The position numbers were made by a program, and so were the translations under genes. 64,000 nt of DNA, taken from the NCBI RefSeq assembly GCF_016597815.1, contig NZ_VCHA01000003.1, positions 310,001 through 374,000 on the forward strand, in the 5' to 3' direction. Below are positions 18,134 through 27,771 of the stretch, piece by piece. Under the pieces are notes generated by a model. That model did no database searches. It saw nothing but the letters and a program-made list of their open reading frames with translations, and was not told the DNA's origin. Numbering within the stretch: the first letter of the stretch is position 1; each line of letters starts with the position of its first letter. The DNA comes from Marinobacter sp. DY40_1A1. Its GTDB lineage: Bacteria > Pseudomonadota > Gammaproteobacteria > Pseudomonadales > Oleiphilaceae.

Positions 18134-20860
18134 TCAGGAAATAACCGGCCGTTCATACTGCCGCACAAGGAAACCAATCAAAGCATCCTCATCCAGCGGG
18201 TAACTGAACAGATTGCCCTGGCACTGGGTACACCCGGCAGATTTCAGGAAACTCAGCTGCTGCGGTGTTTCCACACCTTCAGCAACCACAGTAAGATGAA
18301 GCTTGTGTGCAAGCGCAATAACCGCAGAGGCCACGTCGGTTGCGCTTACATTGTACGGAATATCGCGAATAAAACGGTGATCAATTTTGATAACATCAAG
18401 GGGTAACTGCTGCAAGGCAACCAGGGAGCAGGAACCTGCCCCAAAATCATCCAGAATCAGGCACACACCAAGATCATTGAGTGACACCAGCAGCTCACGC
18501 ACCGCCCGCGAGTCCTCATTCAACAGTTCAACAGGCATTTCGAGCTCAAGCTTCTCAGGGGATACGCCCGTCTCTGTAATCACCTGCCGAACCATATCAA
18601 GGAAGCGCGAATCCGTTACCTGCCTCACGGAAAGATTAACCGCCATTTTCAGGTCCTCGAAACCCGCACGCTCCAACGCCTGAACCTGAATACAGGCCTG
18701 ACGCAAGGCCATCTCACCCAACCTCACAATCAGGCCGGTTTCCTCTGCCAGCCCGATAAACTGCTGCGCAGATACCAAGCCTTTTTCCGGATGATGCCAG
18801 CGCAGGAAGGCCTCAACACCAATTACCCGCTCCGTGGACAGGTCTATCTTCGGTTGGTAGTGCAGAACAAATCGTTCTTCTTCAAGTGCACTGGCCAACT
18901 CTTCCTGCTGCAACAAGCGGCGGGCGGCCTTTATATTCATAGCGGGGGTGAAGAACTGGTAGGTGTTACGGCCCATTTCTTTGGCGCGGTACATGGCCAA
19001 ATCCGCAAACTTCATCAGGGTTCCCGGGTCTTCACTGTCATGGGGGATCATAGTCACGCCAATACTGACAGTAATTCCCACCTCATGGTCGTTCAGGCGA
19101 ATCCGTTGGCACAGCCTGCGCAGAATGGTTTCAGCAACCTTGCCGGCCGCCTCGGCGCCACTGATCTGCGACAACAACACCACAAATTCATCACCACCAA
19201 GCCTTGCGACAGAATCCTCTTCTCGCACACAGCCCTCAAGCCAGGTTGCCACCTGACTCAAGAGTTCGTCACCCGCATCATGGCCGAGCGTATCATTGAT
19301 GCGCTTGAAGCCATCAAGGTCCAGGAACATAAGGGCGGCGGGCTCGCCACTGCGACGGCTTCGTTGCACTACACTATTCAAACGGTCACGAAATAACTGG
19401 CGGTTGGCCAGCCCGGTGAGCGGGTCGTAAAATGCCAACCGGTGCAGCTCAGACTGTGCAGCTTTCAGCTGGGTAAGATCACGCAAGCTAAGAACCACAC
19501 CATCCACGCCCGGCACCGTCAACATTGCAGTGTAAGTGCCTTCCATGTCGCGCCAGTTGTGTTCTGCATCGTAGATACGCGCACGGATAACCGGCATCTG
19601 CTTGCCCGGCGCCTTAACTGCGTCTTCAAACCCCTGTTTCAGTTGAGCCCAGTCGTCTTCATGAACAAGGTTTTCCAGTGCAAGCGCCTGTATTTCGCCG
19701 GGATTAAACCCGAGAATATCAAAGCTGGAGGGGCTGGCATAAAGCGGCTTGCCTGCTTCGTCCATAACCAGAGTTACGTTGGCGGCGCCCTCTGTAATTG
19801 CCCGGTAACGCCCTTCACTGATCTGCGCCATAAGACGGGAACGGATCAACACCAAAGCGACGATGAACAGCAGCAGGCTTATTGCAATGCCGCTGCCCAG
19901 CACTATGGACGGGCGCGGATCAGAGGCCAGATAATCGAATGCAGGAGTAGACCGGGTTTGCAGCAGCCACTCGCGCCCACCGTGGCTTACGGTCTGGCTC
20001 ATGTCGAAACTGAACTGGTCGTCCAGAGAGCCAAGGTTTGAGCCGTACATGAGGTTTTCACGGGCAGCGATGGCATTGTCGTAGATACGAACATCAAGAA
20101 ACGGCGAGATAAGGCCAACGATGCCATCAAGAAGGTTATTCATACGGAAGGCACTGAACACAAAGCCCGCCAGCATCATGCGTCGCTCAGCGCGTATTTC
20201 AGGCACCTCCCCGCCTTGATAAACCGGGTAATACATGAGGAAACTGGCCTGCCCTTCTTCCATTTCCTCCTGAATCAGAACCACCTTGCCCGTTACCGTT
20301 GGAATGGCATTGTCGCGGGACTGCTCCATGGCTTTGCGGTGAACCGGGTCACTGAAGGCGTCGTAGCCTAGCGCCCTGCGATTACTGACGGTTCCCGGCT
20401 CGAGGTACACCATAGGGTAGTAAAAAGGCCCGACCCCCAAAGGCTTCACCAAATAATTATGAACACCCTCTGCGCGCACCGAAGCAATGTGATCTGCCAT
20501 ATCCCGCACTTCAATGCGTTCAACAAACCCTATGCCCTGAATACCCGGGTAGTAGCGATTTATATCGACATTGTGAACATATTCCTGCCACTGATCACGG
20601 GAGACATTGCCTGCAACAGCAAAGAGGCCTGCACTACCGGCCAGAACCTGCTCGTAGTTGATCAGGCGCTCTTCAATTGCAGTTTTCAATTGCAGTGACT
20701 GGGTTCGGAATCTGGCTTCTGTACGATCTTCAACCAAGCGGATCGAAAACTGCCAGGACGCAATAGTGACAGCGATCGCCACAAGCAGAAGCAACCAGGC
20801 AAGCCAGGCGTTACGGAGTTTCAGAAGTTGCAGGAGGGGGAGATCCTTTCTGTTCATCAT
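18134..20860 (-). CDS. CHASE-PAS-GGDEF-EAL membrane protein, c-di-GMP signalling
   Basis: A 908-residue inner-membrane protein. Order: transmembrane helix near 15-37, periplasmic CHASE domain (to about 300), second helix near 318-340, PAS (about 350-465), GGDEF and EAL. The cyclase site RLGGDEF (555-559) is intact and is preceded by an RxxD inhibitory-site motif (REED), so diguanylate cyclase activity with product control is likely. The EAL domain reads EAF at 683-685, and the position expected to be the metal-binding Glu of the ITE-type motif is V777 (LELEMPVELL); DDFGAG, IKID, EGVE and the late Gln remain. The phosphodiesterase part may therefore be weak or serve as a sensor. It lies between mucD and lepA, neighbours in Pseudomonas. 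Confidence 0.9.
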   Translation of the reverse strand: MMNRKDLPLLQLLKLRNAWLAWLLLLVAIAVTIASWQFSIRLVEDRTEARFRTQSLQLKTAIEERLINYEQVLAGSAGLFAVAGNVSRDQWQEYVHNVDINRYYPGIQGIGFVERIEVRDMADHIASVRAEGVHNYLVKPLGVGPFYYPMVYLEPGTVSNRRALGYDAFSDPVHRKAMEQSRDNAIPTVTGKVVLIQEEMEEGQASFLMYYPVYQGGEVPEIRAERRMMLAGFVFSAFRMNNLLDGIVGLISPFLDVRIYDNAIAARENLMYGSNLGSLDDQFSFDMSQTVSHGGREWLLQTRSTPAFDYLASDPRPSIVLGSGIAISLLLFIVALVLIRSRLMAQISEGRYRAITEGAANVTLVMDEAGKPLYASPSSFDILGFNPGEIQALALENLVHEDDWAQLKQGFEDAVKAPGKQMPVIRARIYDAEHNWRDMEGTYTAMLTVPGVDGVVLSLRDLTQLKAAQSELHRLAFYDPLTGLANRQLFRDRLNSVVQRSRRSGEPAALMFLDLDGFKRINDTLGHDAGDELLSQVATWLEGCVREEDSVARLGGDEFVVLLSQISGAEAAGKVAETILRRLCQRIRLNDHEVGITVSIGVTMIPHDSEDPGTLMKFADLAMYRAKEMGRNTYQFFTPAMNIKAARRLLQQEELASALEEERFVLHYQPKIDLSTERVIGVEAFLRWHHPEKGLVSAQQFIGLAEETGLIVRLGEMALRQACIQVQALERAGFEDLKMAVNLSVRQVTDSRFLDMVRQVITETGVSPEKLELEMPVELLNEDSRAVRELLVSLNDLGVCLILDDFGAGSCSLVALQQLPLDVIKIDHRFIRDIPYNVSATDVASAVIALAHKLHLTVVAEGVETPQQLSFLKSAGCTQCQGNLFSYPLDEDALIGFLVRQYERPVIS

Positions 20861-20918
20861 AATCTGACCTGGTCCATTCCGTGGCCGTTCTTATTATTAC
20901 CGCGAAGCAGTATAACAA

Positions 20919-20961
20919 AAGCCTCCTGACCTGTCGTTTATAACATCAGGCCAGGAGGCTT
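20919..20961 (-). terminator. Rho-independent terminator after mucD
   Basis: A hairpin with ten perfect pairs at its base (AAGCCTCCTG with CAGGAGGCTT), continued by four more pairs after one mismatch, and TTTTGTT on the minus strand following it. It lies 27 bases past the mucD stop and before the c-di-GMP gene, so it likely ends the rpoE-mucD message. Confidence 0.75.
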
Positions 20962-20987
20962 AACGCCATTATATGCGACCAGTCAGA

Positions 20988-22463
20988 TCAGGGCTTCATT
21001 ACCAGATAGATTGCTCGCCCCTGACGCACCACTCGAACTGAGACCGCCCGCCCTTCCGGCAAGGTTCTGACAACCTTACGGAAGTCATCAACCGATGACA
21101 CAGCTTTTCTGTTGATTTCGGTAATCACATCCCGGGCGCGAATACCTGCATTGTAAGCCGGACCTCTGCCAACGCCTGTTACAATAACGCCGCCCGACAC
21201 ACCTATAGAGTCCGCCAGCTCTGATGGTAATGGTTCAACGGTGAGCCCCAGTGGCGCCGCAGATGAATTACTTCCCGAGGGGCTCGCTTGCTGAGCGCCA
21301 CGCTCGTCCGGTAACTGGCCGATCTCCACATCCAGGGTGATTTCTTTCCCACCGCGAAGAACGGTCAGCCGCGCTGATTCTCCTACCGGGGTGCGCCCCA
21401 CCCTTGGTGGCAAATCAGACGACAAATGAATATCTTCACCATCGTACTCAAGAACAATATCACCGGACTGCAAACCACCAGCTTCGGCCGGTGAACCTGA
21501 CATCACCTCTGCAATCAAGGCACCCCTTGGGCGCTTGAGGCCAAACGACTCAGCCAGGTCACGATTAACTTCCTGAATCAACACGCCGAGCCAGCCACGG
21601 GATACCACACCGCTATCACGTATCTGACGAAATACACTCATGGCATCATCTATGGGGATGGCAAATGAAACCCCCATAAAGCCGCCCGAACGCGTGTAAA
21701 TTTGTGAGTTGATACCAATAACCTCACCATCCATATTGAACAGCGGGCCGCCAGAGTTGCCTGGATTAATAGCAACATCTGTTTGAATAAAAGGCACATA
21801 GTTTTCTGACGGCAGTGAGCGCCCGAGCGCACTGACAATGCCAGCCGTGACCGTGTAGTCAAAGCCAAACGGTGAGCCTATTGCAAACACCCACTCCCCC
21901 ACTCTGAGATCCTTGGACCGCCCTGTTTTTACAACGGGCAAGTCATCCCCATTCTCGATCTTTAAAACTGCCATATCCGAGCGGGGATCTGTGCCAACCA
22001 GTGTTGCTGGCAACTCACGACGGTCATTGAGCCGGACGATAATCTCATCAGCCCCTTCAACCACGTGATTATTGGTCAGCACGTACCCGTCAGCAGATAC
22101 AATGAACCCGGACCCCATAGAGCGGCTTGGCTGTGAACCACCCGGCGCACCACCAAACGGCGATTGCGGGCCACGGAAGAACTCCTGAAAAAACTCGGGC
22201 AACTGATCGAACTGACGCTCATCAAAAGGCAACCCGTGAAAGCGTGTGCCGCCCGCTGCAGGAGTACTGGTGGTGCTTATATTGACGACTGCGTCTGCAT
22301 TTTCTTCAACAAGCTCGGTAAAGTCTGGCAAGCTCCGCGCTGCCCCTGACTGACTCCAGACCACCAGCACAAAGGCCAGCAACATCATCAGCACAGAAGC
22401 CGGCACCCTCTGAGTGAGTGATGCCGGGGAAAGCCAGGTAACTGCTGGTGTAGTTCTCAGCAT
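20988..22463 (-). CDS. mucD: Periplasmic serine protease MucD/DegP (HtrA family)
   Basis: Degrades or refolds damaged envelope proteins and restrains the sigma-E response in Pseudomonas. 491 residues: a long signal peptide with hydrophobic core VLMMLLAFVLVVW and likely cleavage near SGAA-RSLP, a trypsin-like domain with catalytic His (LTNNHVVEG), Asp (DPRSDMAVLKI) and Ser (NPGNSGGPLF), then two PDZ domains (about 300-390 and 410-490). Last gene of the rpoE-rseABC operon, 18 bases after rseC. The insertion after the signal region with PQSPFGGAPGGSQPS is the flexible LA loop. Confidence 0.95.
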   Translation of the reverse strand: MLRTTPAVTWLSPASLTQRVPASVLMMLLAFVLVVWSQSGAARSLPDFTELVEENADAVVNISTTSTPAAGGTRFHGLPFDERQFDQLPEFFQEFFRGPQSPFGGAPGGSQPSRSMGSGFIVSADGYVLTNNHVVEGADEIIVRLNDRRELPATLVGTDPRSDMAVLKIENGDDLPVVKTGRSKDLRVGEWVFAIGSPFGFDYTVTAGIVSALGRSLPSENYVPFIQTDVAINPGNSGGPLFNMDGEVIGINSQIYTRSGGFMGVSFAIPIDDAMSVFRQIRDSGVVSRGWLGVLIQEVNRDLAESFGLKRPRGALIAEVMSGSPAEAGGLQSGDIVLEYDGEDIHLSSDLPPRVGRTPVGESARLTVLRGGKEITLDVEIGQLPDERGAQQASPSGSNSSAAPLGLTVEPLPSELADSIGVSGGVIVTGVGRGPAYNAGIRARDVITEINRKAVSSVDDFRKVVRTLPEGRAVSVRVVRQGRAIYLVMKP

Positions 22464-22481
22464 ATCAGGGTCCCCTGTAAG

Positions 22482-22949
22482 TCATGTTAGCGAGTCTGTA
22501 TGTGAAACCGCTCCGGCCGGGATACGGTTAACCCGAAGCAGCCTGGGTTCATAACCACCGGATTTCCGGTGTTGTAATTTCCGGCTTATAAAAAAGCCTG
22601 ACGCAAGGCCGGCGGCCGCGCCGACCATAGAAACAAAATCATTGCCTCCGGACACCTGATGCCCAACCACACTGGCAACCACCATAAGCAGTAACGGTAG
22701 CGCATACACCAGCATCGAGGCTCCCAGGAGTGCACTTTCCTCAATACCGAGCGTCACGTCCTGGCCAACACAGGCATTCACAGAATTAACAACCCGAACC
22801 TTATTGGCACGCCCGCCAGTCGCTGAAGCCAGTAACTTCTGCCCACACCCGTTGCGTGCCGAACAGCTTTGGCAGGCACTGATGCGAATGGTCTGAACCC
22901 AGGCGTGTTCACCTGAAACAGCTACCACTTTGCCAGTCTCGGTAATCAC
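22482..22949 (-). CDS. rseC: RseC/MucC family positive regulator of sigma-E
   Basis: Inner-membrane protein of 155 residues. The cytoplasmic N-terminus carries a cysteine cluster CQSCSARNGCG (likely a redox or metal site), followed by two hydrophobic helices (ASMLVYALPLLLMVVASVVG and VGAAAGLASGFFIS) and a basic tail. The start is GTG, overlapping the rseB stop codon (GTGA). In E. coli RseC mildly supports sigma-E activity and links to electron-transport complexes (Rsx/SoxR reduction). Identified by motif and operon position. Confidence 0.92.
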   Translation of the reverse strand: MITETGKVVAVSGEHAWVQTIRISACQSCSARNGCGQKLLASATGGRANKVRVVNSVNACVGQDVTLGIEESALLGASMLVYALPLLLMVVASVVGHQVSGGNDFVSMVGAAAGLASGFFISRKLQHRKSGGYEPRLLRVNRIPAGAVSHTDSLT

Positions 22950-23977
22950 GGCTTTGCTACACCCAGCACAAACGTCTCATCAATCCGCACTGACTCAGCA
23001 ACCTGACGCGCAGAGGCGGGAGGCAACTCACCTACCACAGTCACTAAAAACATTTTGTTACCGCTTTCCAACTGACGCATATAAACGGTTGTTGCTCCGA
23101 TACGCGAGGCCCCTGTAGGCATACTGATCCTGCCGGCAGGTTCAACAAAGACCGAGAATGCTGCCAATCCATCCGAAAATGCAACTGCCTGACCTTTGCC
23201 GGACCCTGGCGCAGCAGCCGGTTCAAACCCTTCTGGCCGCCAACCCAGGTGCCACCCATGCATACGCGGCACTTTAGAAACCTCTCCCTCCGAGCCTGAA
23301 CCACTGAGGGTGCGGGAGATCTCTCGCCCTTTGGAGCGGATCTCAAATTCGCTGTCAGAAATATCTTCGGTGATCTCCAGGCTGGTGAACTGGAAGTGTT
23401 CCAGCACTTCACCTTTTGCCGTGCGTACGTGGCTTTTTACCAGAAGTCCTGTCGATTTTTCCAGCCAAAGGCTGTGACTGTATCTGTGTTTATCGTTAGC
23501 CGTTAACGCCACAGTTACCACCTCATAACCGGCAACTCGATCCTCACCTTTCAGCTCGGCAGTGTACCACCGGTTTACGGGAATCAGCTGGTTTGTAAAG
23601 GCCTCAGCAAAAGGGCCGGAAGGTATGATCTGATCCAGTTGCACCTTACCCTGTTCCGGGAGTACACAGACGACTTTCATATCCCGGCGCACGATTTCAC
23701 CAGTGCCTCCATCCTGCAAAACCAGCCGTTCCTCCACAATGCCATTGTGATAACGGTGGGCAATCTGCATGGAATGGACGTTGGCACCCCGGGCATACAC
23801 AAACACACCGCGGTAAGAAGTCATATTGAGGGCGGGCCCCAACTGTTCAAGCCAGTCAGCCGCCGTTTTATCCCCGGCAAATGAGTACGCCGGCATCATC
23901 ACTGCCAAGACAAGGGCGAGGAGGCTCTGTGCTGTCAGATCAGTTAAACTCAGGCCAAAATAACGGGCTTTGCTCAT
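22946..23977 (-). CDS. rseB: Sigma-E regulatory protein RseB/MucB
   Basis: Periplasmic protein that shields the anti-sigma factor RseA from DegS-type cleavage and senses lipids/LPS intermediates. About 343 residues with a signal peptide (LLALVLAVMMPAYSFAG) and the MucB/RseB N-terminal lipoprotein-like domain with WLEQLGPALNMTSYRGVFVYARG, then the smaller C-terminal domain. I chose the ATG at 23977 because AAGGTG lies five bases upstream; starts at 23989 (ATG) or 23992 (GTG) are possible. It follows rseA by about 20 bases and overlaps rseC. Confidence 0.93.
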   Translation of the reverse strand: MSKARYFGLSLTDLTAQSLLALVLAVMMPAYSFAGDKTAADWLEQLGPALNMTSYRGVFVYARGANVHSMQIAHRYHNGIVEERLVLQDGGTGEIVRRDMKVVCVLPEQGKVQLDQIIPSGPFAEAFTNQLIPVNRWYTAELKGEDRVAGYEVVTVALTANDKHRYSHSLWLEKSTGLLVKSHVRTAKGEVLEHFQFTSLEITEDISDSEFEIRSKGREISRTLSGSGSEGEVSKVPRMHGWHLGWRPEGFEPAAAPGSGKGQAVAFSDGLAAFSVFVEPAGRISMPTGASRIGATTVYMRQLESGNKMFLVTVVGELPPASARQVAESVRIDETFVLGVAKP

Positions 23978-23998
23978 GGACACCTTCATCACTTGCTA

Positions 23999-24577
23999 TC
24001 AATAGCCGCCACTTGCGCTGACAAGGCGGGCATAGCCCACTGAGCCCTGCCCTGCACCTACACTATTGTGCTGGGCGTGCTCCAACAGATAGCGACTCAT
24101 GTGCTCCCACTGTTTCTCATCAAGCCCCTGCAAGGCAACCTCCTGAACTGGCCCGGCATTGGCGGGCGATTCATTTGCAGATGCTTCCGTGGCAGGAGCA
24201 GGAGCAGATGCCAGCGTACCGGAAGAAACCGCATCGGAGTCCCAGCCTGTGCCCGCACCAAAACCAACCAGCAAAGCAGCGGCAACCATGGCCGCGGCTG
24301 CTGGCCACTGCCAGAATCGCTGCGGCTCTCGGTGCCGCGCTGCGGCAGGATTTTGCGGCCTGGCACGCCCATCGAGCGCTTCACGCACTGCAGCACTGAC
24401 ATCAACGCCCTCAGCCGGGGAGCGCCCCCGGTGCATCAGATCATGCACACCCTGCCACCGCTGCCACTGGGCGCGAACATCGGCCTGATTTTCATGGGAC
24501 AACAGACGCCGAACCGACAGTTCATCGGCTTCATCGTCCATCATGGCCGACAGCGTTTCTCTGAGACGATCATCCAT
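23999..24577 (-). CDS. rseA: Anti-sigma-E factor RseA/MucA
   Basis: Single-pass inner-membrane protein that sequesters RpoE until regulated proteolysis. 192 residues from the ATG at 24577 (MDDRLRETLSAMMDDEADELSVRRLL), with AAGGTG upstream; a TTG at 24592 would add five residues. The cytoplasmic sigma-binding domain is followed by a transmembrane helix (WPAAAAMVAAALLVGFGAG) and a periplasmic part rich in Ala/Pro. The C-terminal end shows no obvious departure. It lies directly after rpoE. Confidence 0.92.
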   Translation of the reverse strand: MDDRLRETLSAMMDDEADELSVRRLLSHENQADVRAQWQRWQGVHDLMHRGRSPAEGVDVSAAVREALDGRARPQNPAAARHREPQRFWQWPAAAAMVAAALLVGFGAGTGWDSDAVSSGTLASAPAPATEASANESPANAGPVQEVALQGLDEKQWEHMSRYLLEHAQHNSVGAGQGSVGYARLVSASGGY

Positions 24578-24592
24578 AGGATGCACCTTCAA

Positions 24593-25207
24593 TTACGTCA
24601 CCGAATGATTGAGCATAGGCCCCAAATGCTTGTCAACAGCATCCCTGGCCCGAAAAATACGCGAGCGCACAGTCCCGATAGGGCACTCCAGAATCCCCGC
24701 GATGTCTTCATAACTGAGACCGTCATACTCCCGCAACAGGAACGCTGATCGCAACTCCTCTGGCAGATTGGCTATGGCGTTACTCAGCTCTTTCTGCAAC
24801 TGCTCTCGCTGAAGCAAGCGCTCGGGCGAAGCGATGTCACGCAACCGCCGTCCATCATCAAAGTTCTCGGCTTCCGCTGAGTCAGCGCTGCCCTGAGGCC
24901 TTCGATTACGAGATTCAAGATGGTTTTTCGCGGTGTTCACCGCAATACGATACAGCCAGGTATAAAAAGCACTGTCGCCACGGAAACGGTCAATGGCACG
25001 GTAGGCCTTGATGAACGCCTCTTGGGTAAGGTCCATGACCTCTTGGCTGTCGTATACATAACGGCTGATGATAGAAGCCACCCTCGACTGGTATTTAACT
25101 ACCAACAAGTCAAAGGCTGCACGATCCCCGCCCCGAACTTTGCGAACAAGTTGCAAATCGGTCTGGCGATCTGACGGCTCAGCCTGTTTTTGATCATTTT
25201 GGGCCAT
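24593..25207 (-). CDS. rpoE: RNA polymerase sigma-E factor (RpoE/AlgU)
   Basis: ECF sigma factor for envelope stress. About 204 residues: region 2 with FDLLVVKYQSRVASIISRYV and DLTQEAFIKAYRAIDRFRGDSAFYTWLYRIAVNTAKNH, region 4 with LPEELRSAFLLREYDGLSYEDIAGIL and GTVRSRIFRARDAVDK. Starts further upstream in frame (25237, 25276) exist; I prefer 25207 because it gives the usual length, though no strong ribosome binding site precedes any of them. Followed by rseA, rseB, rseC, mucD; divergent from nadB, as in E. coli. Confidence 0.94.
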   Translation of the reverse strand: MAQNDQKQAEPSDRQTDLQLVRKVRGGDRAAFDLLVVKYQSRVASIISRYVYDSQEVMDLTQEAFIKAYRAIDRFRGDSAFYTWLYRIAVNTAKNHLESRNRRPQGSADSAEAENFDDGRRLRDIASPERLLQREQLQKELSNAIANLPEELRSAFLLREYDGLSYEDIAGILECPIGTVRSRIFRARDAVDKHLGPMLNHSVT

Positions 25208-25345
25208 GGTCGATGTGCCGGTACGCTCCGGTTTCATGGCCAGTATTTCGGCCGATACGAGTTTCTGGTGATTCATACGCTCTATCCGGCGCCCGTTTCA
25301 AGAAAAGGACAACCCTGCCTGCTAAGCCTGTTATCCGTTAGGCCA

Positions 25346-25373
25346 AATAGACAGCAAGCGTAAAGTTTAGTTC
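25346..25373 (-). promoter_or_regulatory. Sigma-E-type promoter of the rpoE operon
   Basis: On the minus strand, GAACTA (25373-25368), a 16-base spacer, and TCTATT (25351-25346). This resembles the sigma-E consensus GAACTT - 16 - TCTGA with the -35 matching five of six. It is correctly oriented ahead of rpoE and suggests autoregulation. The 5' leader would be roughly 65-130 bases, depending on the start codon. Confidence 0.55.
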
Positions 25374-25389
25374 AATACACGTCTACATT

Positions 25390-27015
25390 ATGGCCCGCGA
25401 CAACGACCCGATGCCACAGTCCCACGAATACGATGTTCTTATTATTGGCAGCGGCGCTGCCGGCCTGACCGTTGCCTTAAATCTGCCGGAACACCTGAAG
25501 GTGTGTGTTGTGAGCAAGGCAGACATCAGCAGCGGCGCCACCCTCTGGGCCCAGGGCGGCATTGCCGCCGTTCTGGACGACCAGGACTGTACCGAAAACC
25601 ATGTGCAGGACACACTCGTGGCCGGCGGGGGTCTTTGTAACGAAGATGCCGTGCGCTTTACGGTTGATAACAGCAAAGAAAGCATAGATTGGCTTATTGG
25701 CACCGGGGTTGATTTCACACGGGATACAGACGCCCAACTCCACCTCACCCGGGAAGGCGGGCATAGCCACAGGCGCATAATCCATGCTGCCGATGCCACT
25801 GGGTACGCGGTATCGACAACTTTGACCTCCCAGGCACAGGCCCGATCCAACATTGAGCTGAAGTCCGGACGTGTTGCGGTAGATCTGATTACCAATCGCA
25901 AGCTGGCCCTACCCGGTAACCGCTGTGTTGGCGTCTACATACTGAACCTTGAAGACAACCACGTGGAACTGTTCCGGGCGCGCTTCACGGTGATCGCAAC
26001 CGGCGGCGCATCCAAGGCGTACCGATACACCACCAACCCTGACGGCGCCTCCGGGGATGGCATTGCCATGGCCTGGCGTGCAGGCTGTCGTGTCGCGAAC
26101 ATGGAGTTTAACCAGTTCCACCCGACCTGCCTGTACCATCCTCACGCCAAGTCATTCCTGATTACCGAAGCCGTGAGAGGCGAAGGTGGATTACTGAAAC
26201 TGCCTGACGGCTCCCGCTTTATGGATCGCTTCGACAAGCGTGGAGAGCTGGCGCCCCGAGACATAGTGGCCCGCGCCATTGACCATGAAATGAAGCGACT
26301 GGGTGCCGACCACCTGTATCTCGACATAAGCCACAAGCCTGACGACTTCATCCGGCATCACTTCCCGACTATCTACGAGAAGTGCCTTGAATTTGGTATC
26401 GACATCACACGCGATCCAATCCCAGTGGTGCCAGCAGCACATTACACCTGTGGCGGTATTGTCAGTGATGTGCGGGCAAGAACCGATATCAACCAGCTTT
26501 ATGTGGTGGGTGAAGCCGGGTTTACCGGACTTCATGGCGCCAACCGTATGGCCAGTAACTCGTTGCTGGAATGTCTGGTCTATGGGCGAGCTGCCGCAGC
26601 CGATATTGCGCGCAGGGAGGCAGATATTCCGCCCCCACCGGACGCCCCGGCATGGGACGAAAGCCAGGTACGCGATTCCGACGAAGACGTTGTTATCTCC
26701 CACAACTGGGACGAACTGCGGCACTTCATGTGGGACTACGTTGGCATTGTGCGCACCAGCAAACGCCTGCAGCGGGCAAAACACCGGGTTGATCTTCTTT
26801 CTGCAGAAATCAGCGAGTTCTACAGCAACTACCGGGTAACCAACGACCTTCTGGAATTGAGGAACCTGGTAACCGTGTCCGATCTGATTATCTGCTCAGC
26901 GTTGCAACGCAAAGAGAGCCGAGGCCTGCACTACACGCTGGATTACCCGGGACTACTACACGAAGCCCGTGATACCGTACTCGTACCAACCACTTACAGA
27001 ACCCCTTCGCCGTAA
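25390..27015 (+). CDS. nadB: L-aspartate oxidase
   Basis: FAD enzyme oxidising L-aspartate to iminoaspartate, first step of de novo NAD synthesis. 541 residues with the dinucleotide motif [13 protein letters not shown], the capping/active-site stretch [48 protein letters not shown] and the C-terminal [20 protein letters not shown]. The ATG at 25390 or at 25411 could start it; neither has a clear ribosome binding site. Divergent from rpoE, and followed by sdhE. Confidence 0.96.
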   Translation: MARDNDPMPQSHEYDVLIIGSGAAGLTVALNLPEHLKVCVVSKADISSGATLWAQGGIAAVLDDQDCTENHVQDTLVAGGGLCNEDAVRFTVDNSKESIDWLIGTGVDFTRDTDAQLHLTREGGHSHRRIIHAADATGYAVSTTLTSQAQARSNIELKSGRVAVDLITNRKLALPGNRCVGVYILNLEDNHVELFRARFTVIATGGASKAYRYTTNPDGASGDGIAMAWRAGCRVANMEFNQFHPTCLYHPHAKSFLITEAVRGEGGLLKLPDGSRFMDRFDKRGELAPRDIVARAIDHEMKRLGADHLYLDISHKPDDFIRHHFPTIYEKCLEFGIDITRDPIPVVPAAHYTCGGIVSDVRARTDINQLYVVGEAGFTGLHGANRMASNSLLECLVYGRAAAADIARREADIPPPPDAPAWDESQVRDSDEDVVISHNWDELRHFMWDYVGIVRTSKRLQRAKHRVDLLSAEISEFYSNYRVTNDLLELRNLVTVSDLIICSALQRKESRGLHYTLDYPGLLHEARDTVLVPTTYRTPSP

Positions 27016-27038
27016 GGGCAGCGACCAAGAGAGCAATT

Positions 27039-27305
27039 ATGCAAGACACCCAAGCAGAAAACCCGGATTTCAAACGTCTCTGGTGGCATAGCCGCCGTGG
27101 CATGCTGGAACTGGATGTCCTGCTTATCCCGTTCCTGGAAGAAGCCTACCTTGGCCTGGACGCGGAAGACCAGGAGCGCTACAAAAAGCTCCTGAGCTGC
27201 GAAGACGCGGACATGTTTGAGTGGTTTATGCAACGCAGCCGCCCAGATGACGCAGATCTGCAGCGTATCGTTGACATCATTCTCGCCCGTGTCCAGCCGG
27301 ATTGA
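27039..27305 (+). CDS. sdhE: FAD assembly factor SdhE
   Basis: Small cytosolic chaperone (88 residues) that promotes covalent FAD attachment to succinate dehydrogenase. It has the family motif [11 protein letters not shown] (RGxxE) and DMFEWFMQR near the C-terminus. It lies 24 bases after nadB, another flavoprotein gene, and overlaps the next gene (cptA/ygfX), the standard pair sdhE-ygfX. Confidence 0.93.
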   Translation: MQDTQAENPDFKRLWWHSRRGMLELDVLLIPFLEEAYLGLDAEDQERYKKLLSCEDADMFEWFMQRSRPDDADLQRIVDIILARVQPD

Positions 27306-27750
27306 CCTGACGCTGTCACCCAGTGTGGCGGTTGGTTGCCTGGCCGCCACGCCATGGCTAACAGCCAGCGCTTTCGTACTCATTGCCGCTGCTGCCGGTA
27401 AAAGCTGGCTGTACGCGCTAGCGCCACTTACCCTTGCGGGTGCCCTCTTCCAATACCGACTCAACGGGCTGCTTATTGGTCCTTCTGCAGTTCTCGGGTT
27501 GTACCTGGAAAAAAACACGCTCTACGCACGACTCGGCAACGGGCAAACCGCAGCTGTTAGCGCCTGCCGTTCTAGCCGCCTGAACTCCCGGATGGCGCTC
27601 TTGAAACTGCACGCTGTCGCCTCCAGATCTACTTCATATCCGGTTGTGATACTCTCGGGCCAACGGGTTTCCGGTAATCTGCCCGAAGAACAATTTCGTC
27701 GCCTGAGACTGTGGCTCAGACTGGGCCGCACTCAACAATCCTTTGATTAG
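27289..27750 (+). CDS. YgfX/CptA family membrane protein
   Basis: About 153 residues, beginning at a GTG (27289) that overlaps the end of sdhE by 17 bases; an ATG further upstream at 27217 is deep inside sdhE and unlikely. The N-terminal half forms two hydrophobic helices; the rest is soluble. Matches the YgfX family (CptA in toxin-antitoxin reports), whose function is debated: inhibition of cytoskeletal proteins or involvement with SdhE. Operon with sdhE and followed by ygfZ. Confidence 0.8.
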   Translation: MSSRIDLTLSPSVAVGCLAATPWLTASAFVLIAAAAGKSWLYALAPLTLAGALFQYRLNGLLIGPSAVLGLYLEKNTLYARLGNGQTAAVSACRSSRLNSRMALLKLHAVASRSTSYPVVILSGQRVSGNLPEEQFRRLRLWLRLGRTQQSFD

Positions 27751-27771
27751 CATTCTGCCCGGAGTTTTTCC

